Assembly: GCF_000264905.1 (NCBI RefSeq)
Contig: NW_006763133.1
Location: 1,143,082-1,207,081 of the forward strand
DNA length: 64,000 nt
From: Stereum hirsutum FP-91666 SS1
Taxonomy: Eukaryota > Basidiomycota > Agaricomycetes > Russulales > Stereaceae
Direction: 5' to 3'
Shown here: in pieces, positions 1 to 12,324 of the stretch
How positions within the stretch are numbered: position 1 is the stretch's first letter
Layout of the letters: each line of letters opens with the position of its first letter
Notes under the pieces: model-generated
What the model was told of the DNA's origin: nothing
Seen by the model: the letters and a program-made list of their open reading frames with translations, nothing else
Database searches by the model: none
Translations under genes and position numbers: made by a program

Positions 1-3000
1 CAATCGTCAGAATAGTTTGTTCTGGTGAGATCGGGTCGCCAGGATTTTCCTCTGTTTGACACATCTCTTATCTTGCCATATATCCAGACCTGCAGAATGA
101 ACACATCACTTACGTCGTACATTTGATCCCGACGACGTCGGCGGGGCCATTTTCCAGGAATTATGCAGCCTTCTCCTCAGTCAAGGTAACTTTCTACTAT
201 CGTCTCGTGACAATTATCCAGAGGCGCTGACGCTCTTTGAATATTTTCTGCGACAGTACCACCTCTGACAGAGGCTTTTTTCTTCGCTTCTGCCACAAAG
301 GAAGCCAATCAAACCCACCCGTCGTTGTGCGAGGGATTGACACGAACCGAACCGCTCATAGCAAGCTCTCAGAATCGTTCGTCGGTCATCTATCATCGTC
401 GCATGGAGGGGTCGTCCGTGAGACGGTGCAGATAAGGCATAGTACCCCTTGACAACGTGTTTCTCTCTGTCTATGTCGCATCCGAAATACAGCTCTCTAA
501 ATGGCTCTTTCCTGGTGTCTCGCATCCACGGCAGTCACGTAAACATTAAACTTCGACATACACCGCAACGCTCCTCAACTTCTACCTCGAAGAAACACTC
601 GACTGCGCTGGTATGCGCTCCTCTTTTTGTCAAGAGCCCCCACCTCAGATCTTTGTACGATCTTTGGCGCTCTCGTAACTTACAGCCGTCGGGGCTTTTT
701 TTTCTGAGTATTTTTCTGATGAAGCACCTTGACCGAGGACGTAACAGCCAATCAGCATCGCAGAGCCTCAGCCTTCTTGATTGGCTGTTCAGTCGTATAC
801 ACTCAGGTTCGCCACTATCCTACATACGTATCTCGCTTATGTAGAGCGCTGACTGGCCTCTACATATCATGAAGGAACGCCTCGTTATCAACCTTGGACG
901 GCCTTTCACCCTCCGTGCCCGTGGAAAGACTCTCCGAGGACACATGGCGCGCATACGCAGTGACCCTGGTGGAATAAGCGTCTCCTTTGGAAGCCGAGTT
1001 TCAGAGAACGCGAACAAGATGTATCGAAGAAGCCATGACTGCGCGAAGGCAGTGCCTGTAAATTACTGGCAGGCGACAGACAACGTTATGTATTATGGCC
1101 TAAACATTGCGCTTCCACACTCTCCAACTGAGGATTCTTCTCAGTGCTTACCTTAGCTTTGAGGATTCTAGTGCTCTCTAACTGCTACGTCTCTGTGCTT
1201 GATGACCATTGGACGACGGACGGCCGTCCTCCACGTCTTCGTCTTCGTCATTCGGTCGTCCCATCTAGAGCCTCTGCGTCGCGCCTCCAACATAATTCAA
1301 ACATAGCACAGACTGACGACGTACGTAGTTGTGAGTTGTCGCAAAAGTGCTTGGCGGTCCCGAGGTCAGACCTATATGCTTTCTCTATGCATTCTCTGAC
1401 GCTCCAGCCTTTCAAGGCCATCTAAAAGTGTCTGTCTCTTCAAACCGCGGGATATTCGTATCTACGAAGAATCTCCTCCAACGCCATCCAAACTCACTCC
1501 CTCTCTCTCCACCCTCCTGCCACGCTCTCTCGGACGGCGGCTGATCAAAACCTGACGCTTCTTCCTATGATCTATACACTCGCATGGCACCTCGGGACTC
1601 GACCCAAGACGCAACTCGGTCTCGGACTGAATGCAGAAAACGCAGCAGCACCCTAGCCACAGCTCTCGAGGCGACCCACTCGCTCGGAGCGCTGATTCCT
1701 CGTTCTGTCGTTTCTAGCGTCCTTCCAATCCACCGATACCGCACGGCGTTCGCCGTGTGGCAGGCGAGTTTTACTCCCCGGAACAAGCTCAGCGGCTCTC
1801 AGGACTTCCCATCGGTCGTACCATGTGCTCGAGGGCAGGGTTCTTCGATAACGTGTCTGAGTCTCTACCAGGAGCTTCGAAAAGTTCGCAGTCAGAGCGT
1901 GAGCGCTGATGATTGACCGAGTGAGTACCTGCATACTCTCTTTTGGTACTCCACCTTTTTTCCCTTTTCCTTTCTCTTGGAGCTGGCAGACCTGTTGACG
2001 TACGTGAGTAAAACTGCGGCACCGGGAGGGCATATGACGCAGCCATCGTTCATCGTCCTCTAGACTCACACTAACGTGTACGACTCGCAGGACTTCGTTC
2101 TCGTTCCTTGGAGCCCTAGAGTCCACTGGCAATGCATGACTTATTTTCGATACTATTGCATCATCACAGGAGAACATCTCGAAACAGCTCTGGCCTCGCC
2201 TAATTTTTCCGTTCGAGGACTGCAATGATATGGCGCCCAGGTGTAACTCTGTAATCTGGGCTTGACTTGGCGGGGCGTTCAGCGCTCAGGGGCCGATATC
2301 TATGCTAGGTGAGCCTATTTTCAGATCTGGATATCTATCGCTCGGGCTGTGCTCAAACTCAAGCTTTCACTATAGTCTCAAATGGCCGAGAGTCTCTTTT
2401 CACCTTTGTCGCTCAATTGATTCAATTAATCCTCCATGCGCAGTCTGGAGAAGGAGAAGTAAACCCCGTCCGCCGACTCTGCCTGGATAGAGATGATCAC
2501 CGAAACCACATTTCATGTACGTTCCGCTCTCGCTTTGAATCTTAGTTTCAAGGGCACTAACGGACCGTGATCCTCAACCTACTGTCAGCGGCCCGTGGAC
2601 GATTCGCCGTTCGGAGCCTGTGTCACAGCACTTAGTCTATCTCCAACTCTGAGCTGCGACTACGTCTTACACACGGTAACGATATCACGACGATCTCAGG
2701 ACCCCATCCTTGTGCGCTGTGGTTCAGCTTTCCCAGGTTCAGGCTCACAATAGGGCTCGTCATACACACGCCGATTGGTCCATTTTCTGCCCGAGGGGTA
2801 GGGGTGGATGGATGGAGTAGATGGACGTCCTGACTTGCCATGGAAGCCACAAAGCCCCACTCCGCGACCCACCCTGGCACTGATTAGATCATGCCTTCTT
2901 TATCTATCTATGCCCTTGAAGATGGTCATCAGGGAGCGGCCTACGGTTTCGGGGTAGACGGATATCGTTACGTCGTGCAAGTTATTTCGCGTTCTCCGTT

Positions 3001-6000
3001 CTGGTTGGCCGGGTGGGAGATGGTATGTTCGTAAGATGGCTCAAGTTTAGATGTTATTCCCTCTGTGGATGGTCTGCGGCTGTTGCTTGATGTACGTAGA
3101 TGCTTCGCCGCTCGTCGGACGCCAAGAGCTGACTAGGACTCTGTCTAAGGAACCGAGGGCCGTTCGGTTGATGTTCTCTTTATGGTCTCCGAACGATCTA
3201 TTTTGGTTTCCTGCCATTGAGCTTAGTAAAGGCTGTCGTGGTGTAACATATTCTATGCATGCCTTTCTGGCCACTCAGAGTTTGCATCACCACAACCCTG
3301 TTACCGTGGATTATTTATGGAGCGTTCTGCTCAGCGTTTAGGCCAGTCTGAGTCTCAAACAAAAGAGGAGTGCTAGGTGGTATTATGACTCCGTTTGTTC
3401 TCTCAACTGAATAACCAAAAACGTCCAGTTCACCGGCCGCGGCACCGCTGTTTTTACCCCCATCTCTGCCATTTGCCGACTCGGAATCGTCTCAAAGTCT
3501 CATTCTACTCACTCACGGCGAAACCCAGCGGAAGCACAATCGATCCCATTCCTCCACAGTAATGGTACTCTGTTTCCCAGTTCACGCCGACCTTCAACGT
3601 CCATCAATATATCAGGACGAACAGCTTAAATGTTAATGTTAAGTCGACACCTTCATCGCACACTCTTTTGGTGAGCTTTGTCGGAGGATGCCTGAAGTTC
3701 TCACAAAATAATTACAATAGGACCAAGCGTGTACAATTTTACCTGAGGCCTTTGATGGCGAAAGGTCCCATGAGACGTCCATTCTTATTTTCTGCATCCG
3801 TCGTTACTGATATTCGGGATCGGACTCGGAGGCTCATGACCTATGTGGGTACAAGTGGGCTTAGATTTGGCTTAGATGATGTGGGAGAATAGATGGATTT
3901 GGCTTGTACATCGATGTATGCGGGTTCCCAGTGGTACGCTGTCATATCTGAAGGTCGTCCATCTATTCTTGGACTCTGATACGCTTCATAGGGGCTTCCC
4001 AGTTCGTTGGGCTCGTTCTGATGATAGACGGTAGTGATTCAGAGGCAGATAGCCCTGAGTGGTGGATGATCCGACGAAGTGACTGGGGGTGCAGTGAGTG
4101 TACATGTGGGGACTGAGGTGCTTCGTCGCGATTGCTTTGAGTGCTGAGTTGCCGCACCTTTCGCGTTCGTGTTTTTCTCATGAACATCCTTCTTCCCTGC
4201 TTAGGTTGGTATTCCGCTTTCTATTTTGAACTCCGCCGTGATAGTACCTAATCATGATCATCCACGTCAACGAAGGCGCAATGCAATAAATATTAGCTTT
4301 CGATAGCTTGCTAGCGTTGCTCATTCTCTTCTGAATGATGGAACACAAGAAAATCTCATGTTGGGCCTTGATGACCGAGGTGAAGACGAGTATCAATAGA
4401 CACCCATCTTCGACACCGATCTTCGACACCGCCGCCCAATCTACTCTTCCGCTGTATAGTCGTGGCCGCGGCATGCCTCTCAGTCTCCGAACATCGTCTT
4501 CGTCATAGAGATAGAGAAGAAACGTGGTCTCATCCTACAGGTTGCTGAACGCATATGCTCTTCACGCGTATGATCAGTCCGAATGGCACCACAACTTGCC
4601 CGCGTTGGCTCTAAATGGCGCTCATGCTTACTCCCTAAATTTGTAAGACCCTTCCTCGAAGTGTCCACCGTGGAATCCCGGGTGGTATGGCCCTGCCTGA
4701 GCAACTTGAGCAATTTTAAACCACTGTAGAATTAGCCCATGACCTTCGGACCCGCGACGCCGACTTCGAGCCCGAAGACGTATGAATCGAGAGATGTACA
4801 GTTATGTTCAGCAATTAGTCAACAGGAGATGAAGTATGAAGTAAAATGGTTCATGAGACTCGGCATGGTATCCTCTACTAAGTATTCGGACTTTGTAATC
4901 GCTGAGTTGGAAGTGATGACCAGCACAGGGTCCGAAACTCTTAAGCTATCAAGCTTCAAACGTCGACCTTCGATGATGAGGCACTTCAAACGCAAGCACT
5001 GGGGTTCCTGAGCAACTTGACTGTACTTGAGCTTCGACGCCTTCGAGAAAGAGTAGGCCAAGCGAAGGAAGGAGTCAGGTACAACTGCCGGGCTATTTGG
5101 ATGGAACTCGAGATGACTTCATGCTACACAAAATAGGACACTGAACACCGTTAGGAAGGACGAGAAAAAATAAACACTCTACATGCAAATTTATTCAACG
5201 GTTGTGCGGGCCTTTCCTATATTTTTCCTCGCTATGAGCCCTCAGAGCTAAGTATGGGATCGCCGGGCAAGGTGCATGCAACCCCAGAATCAGTCGGTTC
5301 TAGCATAACAAACGCCAGGGCCGTCCTGAGCAACCCTCGCGTCATTCTTCTTGGAAGTCAACCTTCAGGGAATGAACGAAGGAAAGGAAACATTTTTGCT
5401 CGCTGCTCCGAGCACAGAACCAATAGTCAGAAGTGAGGGACTGGGGCGAGCGTCGGAGCCGCAGCAAGACGCATGCGAGAGCAATTCAATAGCCAGTCCA
5501 GCTTGGCGTACGAAGCAACTGACCAGGGGCTGCAAAAGCGAGTACTCTGTGGGGGTAACACGAACACATGTCCACTAACAAAGACGTGGCCTCACCCTCT
5601 TTGTCAATTAGAGTTTTCCACGGTATTAATTGCCGAGCCTAGTAACGCACTGCCTGCTGGTGAAAATGGCTCCTGATCATGATTGGCCTTTGATAAGGGG
5701 CGTGTCGTTGCTTCCTTTCATCGAGGACGAAGAGTATACAATCTCCGATACGATCGAGGTGCATATACGGAGTAGGAACCCGATGCAATGTCACCGGTCA
5801 ATTATGGAGGACGAACTACTGCCAATATAGTACTGTAAGGCTTGTTACAGTGGTACTGATACCTAAATCCTAATCCATGGACGAGGGACCAACTCCATTA
5901 TATCAAAGTCGATCTGAGGGTCAGCCCTTCCTGTCCGACGTATGGTGAAGTCATGCAATGACAGCGTTTGTTGCACACAACAAACATCGGATACGAGTGC

Positions 6001-8009
6001 CGAAACAGATACACGTAGGTGCGGTCTCAATTAACGGTCTGCGAAGAGGCTTTCCATCATGGTCATCTGTGATAGACAAACCCGAGGGCAAGATTCCAGA
6101 CGAGGAGGCCGCGGCAAGTGGTAAATAAGTATGCCGTCCATAGAAACACGAAGAACTGTTGAACGCGCAGTCAAGAAGACAAGGGAAAGCCCTGCCAAGG
6201 AGAATGAAGCATGACTTAGCCTTACTCGACTGTAGAGAAGCCCCTGTTCATCGAACGATCCTAAATCCCGGCCGAGCGGTAATGCGGTAATGTCGTCCTT
6301 ATAAAGATATCGTATGACGGAGTGACTGAATGGTATGATTCATGTGGTGCCCGTTCATCACCGACACCGGAACGAGTGTCGTATACCTCTACAAGGGCGG
6401 ATGGTCACTGGGCGGCATTCAACTTGAAAGCATTGTGGCTTGTGTTTTGATCATTCGTTGGAATGACCATCATGATTCAACGCACTAGATGATGGCAGCC
6501 CGATAAATATCGCAAAGACATACGGACGAGCAGTCCGAGGGAAAATAAAGACAGACAGGACGAACTAGATTGATATGTCGCGGTAGGCGAGTGCAAATAT
6601 TTTGATCACGAGGCATAGAAGTTAGAAAGTCTAAGGCCCGGGATCGTGATGTCTACCTTTCGTCTCCATATCGAGGCTGCTCGGTTCCGTTGGGAGCGCC
6701 ACGAAGCCCTCAGTGGTTCGGATCGACACTCGGGAGATACCGTGGCCAGTATCCAAGGTAAGTTGAGAGTGACTCAGAAAAGAAATCTGATGCAACAGTA
6801 AATTCTGCTAGCACAATCAACGACTAACACGATATTATATGTCAGCTTAGATGGAACTGAGAGTCAAAATGAGACTACGAAGAGGCCCAGAGTGCTCTCT
6901 GTATCATGGTCTTTGAACTGACCACGGTGAGTCGGAGTCGTAATTCTCCCGCTCTGACAGGGGTCAGTCAAATATGCGCTCGACTTACCAGACGTACTTA
7001 CTAGCTAAAATGCAGACATTCACAAAGAGAACGTCATGCTTATCTCCGAGGTCGGTATTCTGATGAGAATAGTTAGCCGCCGCATGGAGGGAAAAGAGTA
7101 AGAAGAACCAACACTAACTGTGATGCCCGCAGATAGCTGTACACCGCTGCACACTCTATCGTGGTTGCAGTGAGTCCTGGGTTTCAAAATAATTTCTTGG
7201 CAGAATCCATTAGGGGACAAGGAAGAGTAATGACTTGGCAGGTGATAGTACGTCTGGGTCGCTCGACGAGGATAGTTGTGGCAGCTGTTGTTCGTCAGGC
7301 CGTGATAGGTGGAGCCCAAGTCTTCTCACCTTCATGATTGGGTAGAGGCTGAGCTCACGATTGGAAGGAAAGGCGAAGGGACGGTCCATGTATGAGCCAG
7401 AGGCCAATAAGCATTGACCACCCAAGAAAGGCTCCGGGATTCCGCGGTCATCTCTTGGGAGAAGAAGAGGACAGAAATCTTGAAGAATAGTCGACAGATA
7501 CCGATGATGCCAGATGCTTGTGAGACGTTCGCGTAATATCGAGAATTGCTGTGGATGGAGGTGAACCTGGTACAGGTGCCGTTTTATCCTTGTTATTTTC
7601 GCAATATGCACGAGTGCAATTAATTGGAAAGTAACGATCACATCAGGTGAGGATTGTCTTTTTTTTTTGACTTGTTGGCAAACATTCTGGACATGGCAAT
7701 CCTCATGCAAGCGGTGATGCAAGGTCACTGCCCGGTCATGATGAATCGGTGAGAATCAGTAGTAGAATACACACATAACTGAGGTTCGTGCACGGCGTCT
7801 GGACTCATACTCTTGTCCATCAATATATCGTACATTTATCACGTTACAGGCTCGAAAGACGTCCTCGGTTTTGCATTTGCGCTAAAGCTACCGGTGGAAG
7901 TACAGCAAAGTATATATATGAGTCAGAAATTGTGGAAAAACTGATGAAGAAAGATCAGAACGACCTCACCAAGCATCGTGTATACTGGATGGCCAAGGTT
8001 CAGTTCACC
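1..8009. other. Gene-poor 8-kb region without a supportable gene
   Basis: Only short reading frames occur here. None shows a recognisable domain, a consistent exon chain or a family motif. The longest (about 1653-2225 minus and 7210-7728 minus) have no similarity I can name. From about 5.83 to 7.02 kb no frame even reaches 60 codons. Base composition is more balanced and less codon-structured than in the gene block to the right. Old, decayed repeats are a reasonable guess, but I found no terminal repeats, reverse transcriptase or transposase motifs by eye. A genuine gene with many small exons cannot be excluded. Confidence 0.5.
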
Positions 8010-8525
8010 CTACTGAGATTCAGGGACCCATACACCTGTTAGGCCCTCCTTATCCCTGCCGTAGAAAGGGTCCATGTCCGGCACCGATACCTCAATCTGC
8101 CCGCCTTCTCCTCCGTAATTCATATCCCACTGTTTCCCACCTCTTGGATACGATCCAACAGTGCTTAAACCTCCGTCATCTTTGAGACACCGATGGGCGA
8201 CACCACTCGGGATTATGATCACATCCCCTTCGGAGACCTCGAGAACGACCTTGTTCCTTTGCTCCAGTTCTGTGTCCTGATCGGACATCCCAAACTGCAG
8301 CTGAGCCTTCCCCTTGTAAACCCCCATCACCTCATGCGTAGTTGAATGATAATGGGATTGATATGACATTCCGCCCCTGTGTTGCTCGTCCCAGCGGTGC
8401 TTTGCGAAATGAGCAGAGATAGCATCTGGTGAGGTTCCAGCGGAAAAAGCTGACTGATAATATATCAAAGGATAGACGCTATTGGGGACAAGTTTCGTGG
8501 GCTTCAGATGAAATAATTTGGCCAT
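8010..8525 (-). CDS. Cupin-fold protein (YjlB-like small cupin)
   Basis: Single-exon gene of 171 aa starting at the ATG at 8525. The central part has the first cupin motif: HYH at residues 58-60, followed by H64-E65 and G68 (HSTTHEVMGVYKG), which would supply the usual two-His plus Glu metal ligands. The second motif is carried by EGDVIIIPSGVAHRC, with a His near residue 110. Length and the C-terminal NYGGEGGQ..DPFYGRDKEGL segment fit the single-domain cupins often annotated YjlB-like in fungi. The substrate is unknown; cupins of this size include dioxygenases, isomerases and binding proteins. It lies head-to-head with the F-box/WD40 gene, about 350 bp away. The fold is well supported; the activity is not assigned. 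Confidence 0.8.
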   Translation of the reverse strand: MAKLFHLKPTKLVPNSVYPLIYYQSAFSAGTSPDAISAHFAKHRWDEQHRGGMSYQSHYHSTTHEVMGVYKGKAQLQFGMSDQDTELEQRNKVVLEVSEGDVIIIPSGVAHRCLKDDGGLSTVGSYPRGGKQWDMNYGGEGGQIEVSVPDMDPFYGRDKEGLTGVWVPESQ

Positions 8526-8871
8526 GACGCAGGGGGTCCAGTCAAGGCTCTGCTAGCAAGAGATTTGATGGACGAGGCTGAGGGAACGGTGAGAAGCGGG
8601 GTTACAAATATGGCCGAAAATGGAAATGCTTCCTTTGAGCCGCGAGCGCTTGGCTGTGACATCGCGCTCGACGTTTCCCTACGTTTCCCCACTGCCGCCA
8701 TCATCCTCCACGCCCTCCTCACCCTCCTCGCCACCGTCATTGACGATGAGCACGAATCAAAGACCATCGCTGGTGCTTGCGCCATCCATTAACACAACTA
8801 GGCAAGAGCGATTTACGCGCCCATGACACACTTGATCGCTGACGTGCGCGTTCGTTGAACTTCCTAGAGTT

Positions 8872-11747
8872 GTGACAACTACTACAACGACGACGACCTA
8901 CGCTCCCATTACCTTACCTCCATTACCTCCTCCAGCATTGCCAAAGGACCCCCAGAAGTATCCGTTGCTCAATGCAGACCTCCCTAAGTCGCTTCGCCAA
9001 TTTCCTCTCGTGTTTCCGAACGGTGCACGTGCTACCTTCCACGACTCCGATCTGGCTGAGGACTCGATGACTGAAGACGAAGAGTTTGTCGGCGGCAAGG
9101 GCTGGAGAATGGTGAAACATGATGAGCGGGTTAACCAGCAGAAGGTAGTAGGCCTTACAGACGCGGTGGAGAGGTATGGCAGGAAGCGGTCTTACTCGAG
9201 CGAGAACATGATGGAAGGCGTGGAATCAACATTAGAGGTCGCTGCAAGCACTCCTCCCCGCAAGAAGGCCAAGGCAGCTCCTTTGACCCAGATATCCACA
9301 GCGAACGGCGCTGCACCTCCATCGCCCTTACCGTCCCCGCATGGCTCCCCACAACCGCAGAATATATGGCCTTCAGCACCTCCCAGCGGCGCCTCTTCTC
9401 CTCAACCTTCTCAGCTTCCCATTCAACCAGATTCTTCGCTTGCCACTCTCATGTCTCTACCTTCCCTCGTCTCCCATTTCTCAGGTCTACCTCCTCCACT
9501 TCAGTCGCATCTCCTCGTGACTCTACTCCGACATTCACCGCTCCCGGTCCTGCGGAACGTGCATACTGTTTTGACGCCTATTCTCGCCCGCGACTTCCTC
9601 ACACTACTTCCCCCAGAGCTCGTCTCCCATATACTCAGTTTCCTTCCCTTCCAATACATCGCGCGCGCTTCGCGTGTCTCCAAGGCATGGCGTGAAACTA
9701 TCGACACTGACCCTATCCTATGGCGAGACCTTCTGAAGAACCAGAGGCTTTGGTTTGGAGGCGAATCAGAATCCTCCTTTGCCGCAGCGTTACTTCGCAG
9801 AAGAAACCGTCTTGGCTTACCTGGTCCGAACAGTCTACCTCTTCCCAGCCCCTACAAAGTCCTCTTCAAGTCACGATATCTCACTCATTCGCAATGGATC
9901 ACCAACCAGGACCCTAAACACATCACGTTTACTGCTCATGGTCGCTCCGTCGTTACGTGTCTACTATTCTCGCAAGGACGCATCATCTCCGCGTCTGACG
10001 ACCATTCTATCCATGTATACTCTCCAACAACCGGTCAACTTATTCGCTCGCTCGTCGGCCATGAAGGCGGTGTATGGGCGCTTGCTGCAACCAAAGATAT
10101 GCTCGTCAGCGGCTCCACGGACCGTACAGTTCGAATATGGGACCTGTCCACCGGCCGCTGCACCCATGTATTCGGGGGCCACACTTCGACAGTTCGCTGC
10201 CTTGCCATCGTCAAGCCCGAATGGGTGGATGTGGAGGACGATCATGGGCTATTGAGGAAGGAGAAGTGGCCAAAGCGATCGTTAATCGTGACTGGCAGTA
10301 GGGATCATTCGTTGCGCGTCTGGATGCTACCTAAGCCCGGCGAGATGGAGTATAGGTGTTGCGGTGCTGACGATACGGACGTCGACCCTGCGGATGTACG
10401 TGCTAACAATCTGTTTCATGTCTACATAACAACTGACGCTAGGCTTGCACTTGTAGGAGGATGTTGATGAGAACCCTTACCACAAGTTACATCTCGAGGG
10501 GCATGACCACGCCGTTCGTGCTCTTGCAGCACGGGGACGTACACTCGTCTCTGGCAGCTATGACTCGACGGTTCGTGTATGGGATATCATAACGGGCAAC
10601 TGCAAGTGGGTCCTGGTGGGCCACACGCAGAAAGGTGTGTTCCATCCTTTATAGAACATGTTTACATCTTCTCATGCCTGGCACCTGGATTACTGTAGTC
10701 TACAGCGTCGTCCTAGACTCGGCTCGCAATCAAGCGTGTTCGGGTTCAATGGATAGCACCGTCCGTGTCTGGAATCTTCAAACGGGCGAATGCCAACACA
10801 CCTTGACAGGACACGCTTCTTTGGTCGGCCTTCTTGGCCTTTCCCCGTCGTATCTTGTATCTGCGGCCGCCGACTCTACTCTCCGCATCTGGGACCCCGA
10901 CAGTGGTGAGCTTCGAAATACGCTAGCCGCTCACACGGGCGCTATCACCTGCTTCCAGCACGACGAGTTCAAGGTGCTGAGCGGTTCTGACGGTACTTTG
11001 AAGATGTGGGACGTCCGTGATGGATCGATTGTGCGGGATCTTTTGACGGGAATCATCGGTGTTTGGCAGGTGGTCTTTGAGGGACGGTGGTGCGTCGCTG
11101 CCTCCAATAGGCAAGATGCGACAGTGTTAGATGTTTGGGACTTCGGTAATGGAGAAGATGATGACGACTGGGTGGGCGAACCTGCAGGAGGTATATATGA
11201 CGAGGATGAGACAGAAGACGAAGAAGACGAAGATGAAGATATGGAGCAAGCCGACGTTGATGCCATGGATCAGGATTTGGAAGTAGCGCCTTCGGAGGCT
11301 GAGATGGGCGATGGAGAGGAGGAATACGGCATGGACAATGATGGCTACGTTGAGGAAGAAGTGGGGGATGAACTTCCTACCGCTGCTACTGTTGGACGGT
11401 CAGACCGCACCTGGGATGATCACGCAGCACGTCGTTCAGCCTCAGGCTCCGGAGCGTCTTCCTACCAGCATCATTCCAGGTCTTCCAGGTCGCCGCCATA
11501 CGCTTCTGGCAGCGGGAGCAATCGTCGATCTGGTACGACATCTACAAACTCGCTCATGACAAGAATGTCCAGAGCTGGAGTCCACACCCAGGGCATGATG
11601 GTCGGTCCACTAGGACGTGCTGGTGCAAGCTCCAGTTCCGGAGCTGCTGCCGGTCCATCATCATCTACACGAGCAAGGCCGTTGCCTACGAACGATGAAA
11701 CGCCCACGCGTCCTAGGATTAGGCCGGCAGGCAGTCGTAAACGCTAG
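8872..11747 (+). CDS. CDC4: Cdc4/Fbw7-type F-box WD40 protein (SCF substrate receptor), copy 1
   Basis: Exons 8872-10395, 10457-10634 and 10699-11747, with introns of 61 and 64 nt; about 916 aa as modelled. SCF ubiquitin-ligase receptors of this class bind Skp1 through the F-box and phosphodegron substrates through a WD40 propeller. In order: Thr/Pro-rich N-terminus; a basic patch PPRKKAKAA near residue 127 (possible NLS); a dimerisation-type (D) segment at about 195-238 (FSGLPPPLQSHLLVTLLRHS); the F-box at about 241-290 (LPPELVSHILSFLPF); WD40 repeats at about 350-650 (for example LVSGSTDRTVRIWDL); then an acidic and Ser-rich tail. The true start is unresolved. The first codon of this frame at 8872 is GTG, an in-frame stop lies at 8833, and a plausible 3' splice site (cctag) ends at 8867, so a short upstream exon is likely. 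The nearest safe in-frame ATG is 9067. An inverted paralogue lies at 20.0-21.7 kb. Confidence 0.88.
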
Positions 11748-12324
11748 TCTTGATTACTTCACTCCCATCTCTCTTTTCTTTGTTCTTCGTGCTATATATT
11801 GTATCTCCTTTCACTCTACATCACTCATCCATCCATCTCATCCCCTATCTCAGCGTCTACGCTCTCACTACACGGTCTCAATCGTCTCGTCATAATGACT
11901 CTATCCATTCACCACAGTTGTACATTCTTGTTACCCCCTCATGCATCGTCGTAGCTATTATTCTCTCATGTTTTGAAGTTCATGGTTTTGTTTGCGGCTT
12001 CGCAATCAAGTCTTTTTTTTGATTCTATGGCACCATTTTGCGCTATCCTTGCACGGAATCCATAGGTCTCTCGGAACACACATTGCTGTAATTTTCCAAT
12101 CGTTCTCCACTCATGTCTTCAGCACGGAACTCACATCCGACGGGCTCCGTCATTACCATATGCTTGCCTGTCCAGAGGTTGGTCCAAAACAACTCATAGC
12201 AAGTACAATAAATATATTACAAAGCACGGCCTAGCGGTCAAGCAAGCCTGATCCATCCGTTTCACACGCCGGTACTCGAAATAAATAGCAATTCGACTGA
12301 CCGCCGTGTTCGAGGTAAGACAGA
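11748..12324. other. Convergent intergenic region (3' ends of two genes)
   Basis: 577 bp between the stop codons of the F-box/WD40 gene (+) and the RING ligase (-). It is pyrimidine-rich just after the first stop, consistent with 3' UTR. I see no gene, RNA or repeat in it. Confidence 0.6.
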
